A stretch of 64,000 bases of DNA, from positions 1-64,000 of the forward strand of contig JAKSZP010012142.1 of assembly GCA_022478985.1 (NCBI GenBank), in the 5' to 3' direction. Both the position numbers and the translations under genes were made by a program. Source of the DNA: Massospora cicadina. Taxonomy: Eukaryota; Entomophthoromycota; Entomophthoromycetes; Entomophthorales; Entomophthoraceae. Below the pieces are notes generated by a model. The model saw nothing but the letters and a program-made list of their open reading frames with translations. It did not search any database and was not told where the DNA came from. Shown here piece after piece: positions 10,441-21,019 of the stretch (position 1 is the first letter of the stretch; each line of letters begins with the position of its first letter).

Positions 10441-12087
10441 TTTACAGTTCTCTTGACTGTAGCCAAGGTGCAAATTGGGATTAAAGCTGTAAAACTAGCA
10501 GAGAGGTTATTGAAATAAAGATAGGTGAAATAGTCTACTTTTTTAAGTTATGTTGTTGAAATTTTAACTAGATGAATCCTTCCAATAGTATCAGAATTAG
10601 GGGTTTCAGTTAGTTGGGTGTAATTGCCAGCTAATCGCCTAGTTTGATACTATTTAATGTTATAAGAATTATAATTGAGTTTAGGTTCAGCGGATTCCCA
10701 GTTCAGCGCTGACTATCAAATTATTATGTGATTGTGGAAATTTCTTGCAGGAAAGCCAATATATTCATTTACAAGCATCTAGCAATGATTTCGCTAAATC
10801 AAATTTAAGTCAGTGAAATCTTATCCCTTTGCAAAGCCATAAGAAATGATTGTAAAATTTTCTGGCAGAAAGTTGACATATTCGTTATCAATTTTTTATG
10901 AATTTGCAACTAATTTGGAGCACTGAAACTCATGCTGAGGATGATCAATGTTTATTTAATTATGACTTTATATACAATTGACCAGCGACTTATGTTGAGG
11001 ATGGATTGACCTAATATTAATATTCTGTGATCAGATGAGAAGATCTAAAGTGAATAGCTATGAAGTATGAATGATTAGTTTATGATCTGATAGAGGTTTG
11101 GAATCAAGAGGCTAATGGTTTTCTGGTAGTTGATTGGCCAAAGAGTGCTTGGGTGTAGTAGCCCTGAAAGAAGTATAAATAGTCATTCATTCTCTCCTAA
11201 TAAACATCTCTCTTGCACCAATTGTACTTTTATTTGTTAGGCTTAGATCAGCTAGGGTAGGATTATATAGGACTAGGGATCCCTGATAGGTGTGGGTGAT
11301 CACGCCTGGAGTAGATGGCGCTGCCAGCTCCCATAACTCCTCTCTATGAGGAACTGGCAGGAACCTGGGCAGCTGGCTACCAGCAGATGAGCTGCATAGC
11401 CACCAACCCTAGTGGGGTGCAGCGCGGGAGGTACCATAGCCACCCAAGAAGGGGAATGGACTCGCTGGGGCATTCCCAGATGGGTGGTGAAGGGTCACGA
11501 GGGTGGGGCAGCATGGAAGTGCCTGAGCCACCCAGGAAAGGGACAGGACTTGCCAGGGCACACGCTGAGGACGCCTGGGGCTAAAGGTGAAGCCATTGGT
11601 GGTTAGTTGGTGGGTTGGACGCAGGACTTGTAGGGGTTAGTACGCCAATGAAGGCAAAACAGCAAAGGGCCACCAGTCTTCATACTGGTTGGCCTGGCAC
11701 ACTAGCAAAGCCTATGGTCGATTTAACAACATAGGTGTTTTTGATATTTATAGTGCGCATGGGGACAAGGTGCCAAGGAGACCTCTATGGTCTCATATAT
11801 CAGGATCTTACGCCTCCTTTCAGATTGGCATCCTGGTTGATGCCCTCATTGTTCTGCGTCATCCTCATGACCACAATGCTGGGAGCTGTGCCTTTTAGAA
11901 CTTGGGAAGCGGAAATGCAATATCAGAAGGCATCTCTATCAATTATTGTGTTTGTGATGCTTTCTGATTAAATTTCTGATCAGTGCTTTCAAGGACAGAT
12001 TTTGATTGTATGGTCTTGAAATTTGACTTGTTGAAGCTTAGTTTGTAGTAGAGATCTCAACTTTCTCATTTATTTTGAATCCTAACA
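10441..12087 (-). repeat. Element A 3' LTR, split by an insertion
   Basis: The two parts, 10441-10548 and about 11734-12087, together give about 462 bp and align with the uninterrupted LTR at 17687-18149. Shared words include CAGAAGGCAT and GATGCCCTCATT-like stretches (GACGCCCTCATT in the other copy). The purine-rich tract CTTGAGGGGA (in sense) lies just outside at 12088-12100. Confidence 0.82.
10551..11731. mobile_element. 1.18-kb TG...CA insertion inside the element A LTR
   Basis: The other LTR of A lacks this segment, so it is an insertion. Its ends are inverted: TGTTGTTGAAA at the left and TTTAACAACA at the right. It is flanked by TA on both sides (10549-10550 and 11732-11733). Inside are a TATA-like box (TATAAATAG, 11175), AATAAA at 11200 and a GC-rich block at 11290-11680. 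The layout resembles a solo LTR (TG...CA, TATA, poly-A signal). However, no 5-bp duplication is visible, and the TA flank plus short inverted ends would also suit a small DNA transposon. The open frames at 11315-11606 are probably chance frames in the GC-rich block. Confidence 0.6.
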
Positions 12088-12149
12088 ACGTCCCCTCAAG
12101 ATCCTGTCAGATGGTGATATAGGTCCATATGAATTAGCCATGTACTTGG

Positions 12150-13400
12150 TTTATCACTGTTTTTTGATAGACGTCACCAATGGATTATTCAGAGTTCACC
12201 TTATGAATGACCTTGTAGGATCTGGCCAGAAAAGTTGAGCTTATTCTGTCATAATCCAAGCCAATGGTGGTATAAGAGAACTAGGTCACCTATTTGAAAA
12301 GATTGGAAAAGAGAGTCAGCTATAAAATGGGAAGTCACCCTTTCTGTGGTAGTGAAAATTCCATTAATGGCAAGGGCTTGAAGCCGGGCAATCTCATCAG
12401 CTAAGGCTCTCATTGTTAAATTGGTTTTCTTAGAGTATTAATAGGGGCTGAACGCTACGTTGTAGTCGATTTGTATGCCCATATAGATCTTCACAGGGAA
12501 CATCTTGATTGCTTGATGGTAGTTTATCTGGTAAGTAAGAAAAGAGCTTGTTAGATAATAGTACCAGCATGCAGGGTCAGAGGCGGCATCTTCCACATAA
12601 AAAAATGTACAAAAAGCGTGGTCCACCACCCCATTAGTTGAGGGCTTATAGATAGGGTGGTAAAACTTTGGCTAGTACAAAAAAGCGAAGCCAACTCTTA
12701 AAATACCTGTGAGGTGCAATTTAGCTCATTTTCTGAAAGTAGAGATTGTGAGAATCCATTCTTAGTGAAACAGATTGGATAAGGAATAGGTCCGTGGATT
12801 TTGTAAAGGCTGCTGGAATGAAGAATTCTTCACCCATTTAATCAAATGATCCAAAAAAGTATGATATACTTATGGCCATGTGACCAGTTGGAAAAAAATC
12901 CACCACATCGATGCTGATGACATTAAATGGATCTTAAAGATCCACGATAAATGTTGGTACAAGAGGCTAGCCCAGTATTGAGTTTGACAGGTCATATAGG
13001 CCTCTAGATCTTCATGGATAGTCAAACCATCCAGTACCACCAGTATCACTTCTTTATAATTTTTACGATTTTTTTCACTACCCCACGTCCCATAGTCATG
13101 TGTCTTTCAATAATAATAATATTGGTTTTGGAAAAGGGTGGATATATGGGAGCCATTTCTTATTGATCTTCTTATACAGCATTACTTCTTTGATTTGGTG
13201 TGTACTGAGTCACCTTGCATAGTTTAGTTTGAATCTCAGAAGTTTTTTAAATCTCATTTCTCAGGCTGGCCAGTTTGATCATATAGTCAGTCTTCTTTGG
13301 GGGTTAAGTCAGCCACTACTAGCATCCTCAAAAGACTTTCATCATTCTGATGAATACTCCTGCGCAATGGACATTGGTGATATCATAGTTCAGTTGCCTT
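12150..13400 (-). pseudogene. Element A integrase remnant
   Basis: The frame at 12629-12438 reads LTSSFLTYQINYHQAIKMFP then VKIYMG, the degenerate counterpart of the integrase core end (FAYN...HSSTG.SPFEVVYG). Downstream in sense (about 12320-12200) is GDLVLLYHH, matching GDLVLFY of element B just before its 3' LTR. Upstream parts are too broken to place the catalytic D,D-35-E residues. Confidence 0.65.
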
Positions 13401-14620
13401 AATGTGCTCAGCATGCTAATTGGACATTTGGGTCCTTCATCATATGAAATCATTGGAGCAAGGATTGGTCTGTGATGACAGCGAAATAGGTGCCATATAG
13501 GTAGGGTCAGAAATTCTTTATGACCAATATAACTCTAGGATCTCATGCTTAGTAATGCTATAATTTCATATGGCCTTGCTTAGGGTCTTGATAAAATAGA
13601 CCACTGGATGCTCGCTCTGATCTTCACAGTGGTTTGAGCTAGGATGGCCCCAACTGCGATGTCACTAGTGTGGGTGGATAGCAAAAGTGGCTGATCAAAA
13701 TGCGGATGAACTAAAAAAGCTCTAGTACAAAGAAAATTTTTCAAAGCAAAAAACCTGTTCTTTTTCAGGCATTACTCATAGAGTAGTTTCTTTTGTAGAA
13801 TGTAGACAAGGGGTTGGACTAAGCTGGCAAATTGAGAGATAAAATGATGATAATAAAGACCATGACCAGGAACACTTTAATATCCCTATGGTTCTGAGGG
13901 CGCAACATCTTAATAGCAGCAATTTCATCTGGATAGGCTAAATTTATGTTTAAAAACATTGTGTTTGAGAAAATAATTTCATATTGTAAGAAAAAGCACT
14001 TCGATGGCTTGAACTTTATTAAAGCCTTTCTAAAATTGGCAAAGACTTCCCAGAGATGTTCCATGTGGCAGCGAAGGTTTGCGAGAAGACAGTGATATCA
14101 TCAAGGTACAAAAGGACATAGGATATATTTAAATACCCTAGGATCTCATCCATGGCGGGTTGGAAGGTGGTGGCCGCGTTGCAAAGGCCCTGAGGCATCT
14201 AAGCTGTCTGAAATAACCCATCATTAGCTATGAGCACGCAAAAAAATCGTTCCTCAGGTGCTAGCTCTACTTGCCAGTATTTACTAGAAAAAATCAAAGC
14301 TGAAAAATATTGTGACTTGGAAAGCGCTCAAAGAGATTTGTCAATCTGGGGTAAAAGGTAATTTTCCTTCTTGATAATAGTGCTAATATTTATAGTCTAT
14401 TACTATCCAAAGACTGCCATCCTTCTTTAAAATAATAAGATAGGGGAGGCTTAAGGGCTAAGTAAAAGCACCAACAGCCTAGCTTCAAGTAGCTGCTTAA
14501 GCTGAACAGCCACCTGAGCTTCTTCAGCATTACTTTTCTTGTAGGGGCGGATAAAAATGGATTGAGCATTTCATTCTCACATGATTTAAAAAGCCATCCA
14601 TTTTTCTAAAATTGTAGTTG
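13401..14620 (-). pseudogene. Element A reverse transcriptase / RNase H remnant
   Basis: Reading minus, FFKKDGSLWIVIDY-like and MPQGLCNAATTFQ-like motifs (about 14430 and 14190) lead to LLYLDDITVFS, with YLDD at 14108-14097 intact. The following frame (14064-13819) has LIKFKPSKCFFLQYEIIF and a DIKVFLVM segment, the RT thumb. Several stops and frameshifts occur. Confidence 0.82.
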
Positions 14621-17600
14621 TAGGTTGAGAAGAGGTTGAAGTATTCTTCTAGTAATTTCTCAATTTGAATCTATTTTTTGCTGGTGAGCTCTTTCCCAAT
14701 AGAGATGGCAACTAGGGCTACTGAAAGGGGCGATTCTAACCCAATTCCTTTAAATATCTAAGTCTACAGAAATCATCAATGGCTTTTCAGGAAGGAGTTG
14801 AACATAAGCGGATGGATTATTAGGCCCCACTGTCATAGATTTTTCAGTTAGGTTAGCCAGCAACACCAATATGGATCCATAATAGACGGGATCTAAAATT
14901 CCTCTGCAGGTCAGGGTCTTTGATGGAAAGGGTATCCTTACCTTATATTTTCCAGCAAATTTCCTAAGAAAATATAGATATTTACTCAGGTAATGACGAT
15001 GACCTTGGACTGGGGTGATATAGTAGTTGGATTAGGAAAAAAATGTTATGCCCTCTTGGCCATCTACTTCAATAGATGGTATCCATACTCAATAATCCCT
15101 TACATGATATTCAAGCTAGTTGATCCATCTTTTGCTTTCCAAAAGGCAAGACTGAGCTTTGACCTCCGGCTTGGCATTACAGGAAGTTTCAAAAGTCAAT
15201 GTGACCCTATGTCTAAAGAGGATAAGAATCCTTCAATGTAATGCAAAACAGAGGAATAGTCCCATAGAAAATAAGTCCTGAGGAGGAGGTTTCAACTCAG
15301 GTTTCTAACGCAATAGCTGAGATATTCACTGAAAGCTTGCTAAAAAATGGGCAGCAAGAATTATGCCCCAATGGACCAACTGCTTTGTGGTCCAGATGTG
15401 CCATATTCTATATAGTGAGACAAGATGAAAGCTACTTTGATATGCTAATTGATTTAAATGAATGGAATTCACAAGGGAATCACTGTCAACAATGATATGG
15501 ACAGAAATCTTATGATACTAAAAAGCAATGTGTGTAACTAGAATCCTGAAATGAGGGGATAGAGTGAGAAAATTGGGTTTTTATTAGAATTTAGTAAGCA
15601 GCATCAGGTTCTTTATTGACAAGTAAAAATTTTGTTTCTCCTGGTATGACAACAATAGACTCACTAGAAATTACTAAACTTTTTCTGAGACGGTACAGAT
15701 ATGTTCAAATGAAGTGTCTCATACTTCATGCTGATCACCCTTTTCCCAACTCCTCAGCAAGTCTGTTCCATCAGGTTTTGGCACTATGACGGAATGCATT
15801 GCAGTAGGAGCATCAAGGTCTGGGGCTCTTCAAATTCTTGACAATGTCTACTTGAGGACAGCTATAGAAGCAGATGAAGATGACTTGGGATGCTAGGTAG
15901 ATGCAGAAATTTTACTAAGAGCTTCCTCAATTTCCCGGATATAGGAAATATTATCTTCTAACCAATCATGTAAAGTTGGACCTCAGAATAAGATCCCAAC
16001 ATAGTAATACCCCAGCTATGGATTCATCCTATGTAAAATGACTAGTGGTCACCAATGGTTGTGCTTGGGAATAGAATCAGCGGGCACACTCTTCAAGACA
16101 ATCTCCTTTGTCCAGATGAATGGCCATGCACGACTGACTCTGATTGGTTAAGGTCTGGTTGCTCTTGAACTCCTGGTTTAGGGCCATAAGGACTTTTTTC
16201 TATAGTGTGATAATACTTCAGATGGAGAGTCATGTTTTACTATTTATGCTATTCATGCAGGAGTGGATGTGCTTTACCTTCTTAAGGTTGAAGCCTCCTC
16301 CTTTGAGCTCTCATATGCGTACAAAAAGAAGAGATACTTTCATGTTCCAGTTTAAATTTTTATAATTAATAGGATTAAATCTAATAACAATAGGAGTGAT
16401 AATAGTTTTATTTCAGGAACTGGAGCAATCTTATGAATCCCGGTTTCTGCATGGCTGTGAGAGGCCTGTTGGTACAATATTCATCTTAACCTTCAAGATT
16501 TTCCTAAAATCATCCCATTTGCAGTTTAGAGAGGCACCTAGGCTTTATGGCGACTTGATCTTTTAGAGCTTGAATCTCAGAGATTGGAGGAGGAGATGAC
16601 TCTCAAAGTTACCATGCAAGTTTTTAAAACTGCAGCAGGATCGTTTGAACTGTGTGATGCATCTATTGGTGAGCTTGGAAATGTGCTGAAATTATCCATC
16701 TCATCTGACAAAGCATCAATTGCGACTTTGGGATCAAGCGTTACCCTGTCTACTTGAAGCTTGCATCCTTAATTCACATTTCATAGATGATCCCATAAGG
16801 CAGTGAGCGTCATTGTGCCGTCTTGTTTCCAGATGTCATTAGGATCACCAGAAGTAGGTACAAAGGAACTAGAAGGACTTTGAGTTCCTCTGGGACCCTC
16901 AGGACTTTCAGGTTAAAGGCGATATTGTGGGAGGATAATACCTGATAATGCTACTTGAGTGTCCAAACAAGCTGAATATTCTGCTTAAGGCTTTGACTCT
17001 AGATGTTTTTGAGGAGTTGTACATTTTAAAAAATCTGGTTCTTGAGATAACACAAAAATTCCACTATCTATCATAGTTTGTTATTTTGAGCCTAATAAGT
17101 CAGATGATAGTTATTGACAGTATCTTCCAAATTGTTGTGGACAAAGGAGAAGTCAGCATATCAGAAACCAACAACTTTTGATTTTAGTGTTTGTGTGAGC
17201 CCAAGTTGCTAAGCTACTTCATGGTGGTGTATACCAACTATATGTAACATATTGTGTATAGATGGATGGAAAAACCTTTGGAGATAGCGCTCAGTACCCA
17301 AAGAAAATTCTCCTGAGGGTAGTAGGGCTGAGGTATATAAATCTCACATTGAGAAAGCACCAAAGAGGCTTGGGAACAACTGAAGTGGCTTCCCATGGTT
17401 TGTATGCCATGCAATAATTGTTAAATAATCTCGTTAATGTTATAATATTAGAGTTGATACTGACCATGATCAATAAAAGGTAAAATAAATTAAAAGGTGG
17501 CTTGAAATTCTAGTTTTTCAGACTGCAGAGGATTTACTTCAGATTGAGAGGTGTAAACCATAGAGTTACGCTTCTCAACCAATTGGCAGGGTGGATTTCT

Positions 17601-17640
17601 GAATGGTATTATTATCTATTTTCGTGATAGACGTTTTCAC
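14621..17640 (-). pseudogene. Element A gag and protease region, heavily decayed
   Basis: By position this interval between the primer site and RT should hold gag and protease. Reading is poor. One supporting trace is a Pro/Gly/Ser-rich stretch near 16910-16830 (sense ESPEGPRGTQSPSS-like) that parallels the Gly-Pro-rich gag stretch of element B near 21610-21720. No protease active site could be placed. The small open frames here are not convincing on their own. Confidence 0.5.
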
Positions 17641-17655
17641 CTGGACATCTTGGAA

Positions 17656-17673
17656 CCCTCATAGTGAGAACCA
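17656..17673 (-). other. Element A putative primer-binding site
   Basis: In sense TGGTTCTCACTATGAGGG, lying 12-13 bases inside the 5' LTR. It aligns with the same-position motif of elements B, C, D and F. Confidence 0.6.
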
Positions 17674-17686
17674 CTTAAGTTGGATT

Positions 17687-18149
17687 TACAGTTCTCTTAA
17701 TTGTAGCTGAGGTTCAAAATGAATTCAAAACTAGAACTAGCAGAAAGGTTAATAAAGATGAAAAGATGAGGTGATATAAACTACTTTATTATAATAAAGA
17801 TTTTGATATCTATAGGGTAAAGGGGACATGGTGATGAGGGGATCTCCATGGCCTCTTATGATCATGAGCTCTTACATTCTTTCTGAATTGACCGCCTGGT
17901 TGACGCCCTCATTGTATTTCATCAACCTCTTTATGCAATGTTAGAGGTCGCACCTTTTGAGATTCAGGGAGTGGAGGTGCAATTCCAGAAGGCATATTCA
18001 TTGATTCTCATGTGCATGATAATTTCTGAGTAAGTTTAACATTGGTGCCTTTAAGGTCAGGTTTCAATTGTAAGAACTTGATAGTTGACTTATTGAGGCT
18101 CAATTCATGAGAATGAATCTCAAATCGCACATTATCTTGAATTTTGACA
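17687..18149 (-). repeat. Element A 5' LTR
   Basis: About 463 bp, matching 10441-10548 plus 11734-12087. Terminal sequence TTACAGTTCTCT (plus strand) is the complement of the AGAGAACTGTAA end also seen in element B LTRs. Confidence 0.82.
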
Positions 18150-19057
18150 TAGAAGTAACCGATTTTGCTAAATTTCTCCATAAACTAGTGATAGTAGCTG
18201 AACATCTCATAGAAAATTTAATGAAGCACTTGCTACTTGGCCTTGTAATCCATATGATAGTTTCAATCTCTGTTAATTGTAGCCTTAAGTCCTGTTTCTC
18301 AAATAAATTAAATATGCTAGTTGCTCTCAGAAGAGGTTAACTTAAGAAGATTGCTTTAAGATCAGCCTTATAAGCTGGAGGAAACCTTCTTCAAAATGAT
18401 GCAAATGCTCATTAAACATCCGAGAGAATGTTTATATCATTATGTAAACTAATTTTAAGGAGATTTTTAATCATCTAATATACTGTCACTAGCATGCTGA
18501 AAGGTTATGGGGCATCTATCAGCCTTGCAGGCATCCTGGTGGGCTAATAAAGGGCCTAGGTAGTAATCAGAGCGCATTTCTCCTTCTCCCTTTTAAGCCA
18601 CTCTGTAAGTCCTGGGGAATGTCCTCTGGCATTGATTAGGTCATTTTCCCATTCCTGAATAAGAAGACACCGAAGAGGATGGCAGTACCCCTTGTTACTC
18701 AGGGAGATCTTGCTCACATAGTAGATGAGCACTGGGTAATAGCTCTTCCGCTTTGGATCCCACCTCAGTACCCACACTCACCTTGGCAGAACTGTTATGG
18801 GGAATCAGCGAAATCTGTGCAAAGATTGACAAATTGAAATTGATCAAATCTAATTAGAGTGGTAATCTGGCCAATGCTCGGATCTCAAATGGCTGGAAAG
18901 GAATGAAGACTGAGCTATTGTCCGGAATGCCTGACAGTTCTAATTTGATTAATATGTCAATTGAACAAATTTACCTCCCTACCAAAGTCGTTGGGGATCA
19001 TCCTCGACAGGCAGGCTATAGCATCAGACGCCATTGATGAGGGTTCAAAATCCCCTG
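18150..19057. other. Unassigned patchwork with a weak minus-strand coding trace
   Basis: The minus frame at 18777-18556 (73 residues, YYPVLIYYVSKISLSNKGY then LTEWLKREKEK) has a faint resemblance to the RNase H YYSRSLS...Y region, but I would not assign it. Sequence at 18990-19060 has a tRNA-like look: an ACAGGCAGG D-arm-like stretch, a CATCA/TGATG stem and GGTTCAAAATCC. Acceptor pairing fails. Nothing firm is supported. Confidence 0.35.
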
Positions 19058-20010
19058 TTGACAATTTGGGCGTTGCAGCTGATTTGATGCCACTGACTGA
19101 ATGAACAGCCTAGCAATTGAGCGCGGGTGGGTTGGGTGTCCCAAACCTGTTCCCATCCAAATGGACCTGCCCCTATGTGGGGTGGCCTTGGGGGATTCCC
19201 ATCGCTTGTTAGGCCAAACACCATCACGCCAACCATCAGAAACGTATCCAAGCCTCAGTTCAGATGTTTGAGGTCAAACCAACACCGACTTGGCCCACCG
19301 CCAAATTTTTTGATGTTGGTTCTCAAGGAACAAACTCATCCATTCCCAAATAATTCGCCAGTAAGGTCGAAATTGAGGGTCCCAATCCCAGTTTGTCACT
19401 ACCCCAATTGACCACTATTTAATCAGTTGCATAGCACTGAGAAAATTGTTGGTCAATTTTCTTCTTTTTTCCCTTCAATAAAAAATTTGCAAAAAAACCA
19501 AACAAATTTTATTGTATTACTCCTTCTGACTGCATCCCTGATGGCGTTTCCCTGGTGGCCCATCATTACATTTACCAAATGAGCTCTATAAGTACTTATA
19601 GTCACTATGGCCCCCTCCGTCGTCAATTGGATTCAGTGAGTCCAATATTTTTGGCTTTAAACCCCGTTATCATGAACTTCCAGCAACAGTACATGGGAAT
19701 CTTGTGGCCTTATATCCACCAACTGCAAGAGAGAATATGTCTTCTTGCCTCCTCAGTTGAAATGACCCAATATGCCGATGGACTTATTGAAACTATCTCT
19801 GTGATCCCACCCCCTGCAGCAAGACCCCCTGGGTCTGGAGTGAGCTCATTGTGGTTTGTCGTCAGGATCATTCTCATTGTTGTGTTACACCAACAATTCA
19901 TCATTTCCCAATGCCCAGCTCCATATAACGTCGTTCATTCAGCGATGCCTCTGGCATTCTGGCTTGCTTTTGGGTGCTTACGCATCCCAATTGGCAGGCC
20001 AGTCTAAACT
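19058..20010 (+). mobile_element. LTR-like end plus leader and ORF of another retroelement (H), truncated
   Basis: A block starting TGTTGACAATTTGGGCG, with a TATA-like CTATTTAATC at about 19424 and AATAAA at 19474, precedes a 150-codon open frame. Base composition is richer in GC than the flanks. The order LTR, short leader, ORF start is what a 5' retroelement end looks like. The match to the minus-strand Gypsy fragment begins directly after, so this piece is truncated near 20010. I found no partner LTR in the window. Confidence 0.4.
19555..20007 (+). CDS. 150-residue ORF of unknown function, possible gag N-terminus
   Basis: Begins MAHHYIYQMSSISTYSHYG. The ninth residue (Met, 19579) could equally be the start. 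The middle is Gln-rich and amphipathic (MNFQQQYMGILWPYIHQLQE), then PPPAARPPGSG. The last 50 residues are hydrophobic and may be out of the original frame. Position after an LTR-like block suggests gag, but no capsid or knuckle motif is visible. It is unusual here for lacking stops. Confidence 0.4.
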   Translation: MAHHYIYQMSSISTYSHYGPLRRQLDSVSPIFLALNPVIMNFQQQYMGILWPYIHQLQERICLLASSVEMTQYADGLIETISVIPPPAARPPGSGVSSLWFVVRIILIVVLHQQFIISQCPAPYNVVHSAMPLAFWLAFGCLRIPIGRPV

Positions 20011-20024
20011 TCTTCTGCCATTTC

Positions 20025-20370
20025 CATGACACACTAAATCTTCTAATAAGTAGAGATTAGTTCCACAGCTGAAAAGTATTACACGTCTCTAATAAGTCTA
20101 GTGCATCTTTGATTATAGATATCAAAATAGGAGTCCTCCTTAGTAATATTGTCAAGCTTCCTATAATTGATTACCACACAGTTAAAACCATTCTTCTTTT
20201 TAATAGTAAAATTGGGAGACAAAAACTTTTAAGGACACTAACATCCCCTGTAGCATCAGTTGGTTAATTTCTTTGCTGGAACTTCATCTGCCACCTTTGA
20301 ACGCTAATTAGTATAGTGAAAATTGGCAGATGATCAACAGTCTTAATATGTTTTACACCATATACACAAC
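20025..20370 (-). pseudogene. Gypsy RT N-terminal fragment (G), interrupted by element B
   Basis: Reading minus from 20370: VKHIKTVDHLPIF, the usual H.I.T....PI start of Gypsy RT, then LSPNFTIKKKNG and VVINYRKLDNITKEDSYF, then DALDLLE. These are motifs around RT fingers and the PL.ID.ALD segment. The fragment stops where the LTR of B begins (20371), so B landed in this older minus-strand copy. At its other end it abuts fragment H. Confidence 0.72.
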
Positions 20371-20838
20371 TGTCAGGATTTAAGATGAAAAGCGAATCAA
20401 AATCCTTACTTTTGAATTGAGCTGCTTTGAATTGACACTTGAGCATATATGAACAGAGCTTTATTTCAATGGCACTGAACCAGAATTTAAACAGGGATCT
20501 GTACGTATTCAAGAACTGATGGTGATGATATCAGGAATCTCATCCTCACTTACTAAATCGCAAGAGGCGCGGCCTCCACTGCTCCAGTCTTGAGGACAAA
20601 AAAGTACAATGAGGGTGCTGCCCAGGCGAGCAATATGGAAGGCCATAAAAGATCCTGAGAAGACGAGGTCACAAAGATTTTGAGACACTGTGTCCCTGCT
20701 CAACCTATAAATATTGATACATTTTAATCTAATAAAGTAGTTTGTATTCAATCCAAACAATCATATTTTGAACTCTTCGCAAATTTTCAGCTTTGAGCCT
20801 ACCTTAGAACCTTGGCGACAGTCTAGAGAACTGTAATG
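20371..20838 (+). repeat. Element B 5' LTR
   Basis: Aligns in two blocks with 26820-27091 and 34009-34200. Starts TGTCAGGATTT (TGTTGGAATTT in the 3' copy) and ends CTAGAGAACTGTAATG (…TGTAACA in the 3' copy). Contains CTATAAATATT near 20704 as a possible TATA region. Confidence 0.85.
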
Positions 20839-20847
20839 CCACAGTTG

Positions 20848-20867
20848 TGGTGCTCACTACAATGGGC
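20848..20867 (+). other. Element B putative primer-binding site
   Basis: TGGTGCTCACTACAATGGGC, nine bases after the LTR end. It is shared with the other Gypsy elements of the window. I do not recognise the matching tRNA. Confidence 0.65.
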
Positions 20868-21019
20868 TCCGAGCTGTCCTAAGTTAAAACGTCTTCTAAA
20901 AAATTGAGAACACTAATAGTCCAGAAAGATCAATCTGCTTAATAATTGAGAAGCGATTCTCAATGGTAGTACCTTAAAGTATGAAATACCACCCACGCAT
21001 CATGAGAGTTTAGAGGAAT

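Larger units (their letters stand above)
10441..18149 (-). mobile_element. Gypsy LTR retrotransposon A, degenerate, with nested insertion
   Basis: Two direct LTR copies (17687-18149 and 10441-12087) bracket a minus-strand gag-pol remnant. In sense the LTR starts TGTTAGGATT and ends near AGAGAACTGTAA. The interior has a primer-site motif next to the 5' LTR, RT with YLDD, integrase debris and a purine-rich tract (CTTGAGGGGA) next to the 3' LTR. After removing the 1.18-kb insertion the element is about 6.5 kb, the same as element B, and the LTR ends resemble those of B. Stops in every frame show it is dead. Confidence 0.85.

Noticed and set aside
11315..11606. Open frames in the GC-rich block
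   Set aside because: High GC lowers stop frequency. The frames have no protein-like pattern and lie in an LTR-like insertion.
18990..19062. tRNA-like sequence with a GGTTCAAAATCC B-box-like stretch
   Set aside because: Acceptor stem does not pair, the anticodon loop is eight bases and the T stem is imperfect. Not supportable as a tRNA gene. It could be a tRNA-derived relic at most.
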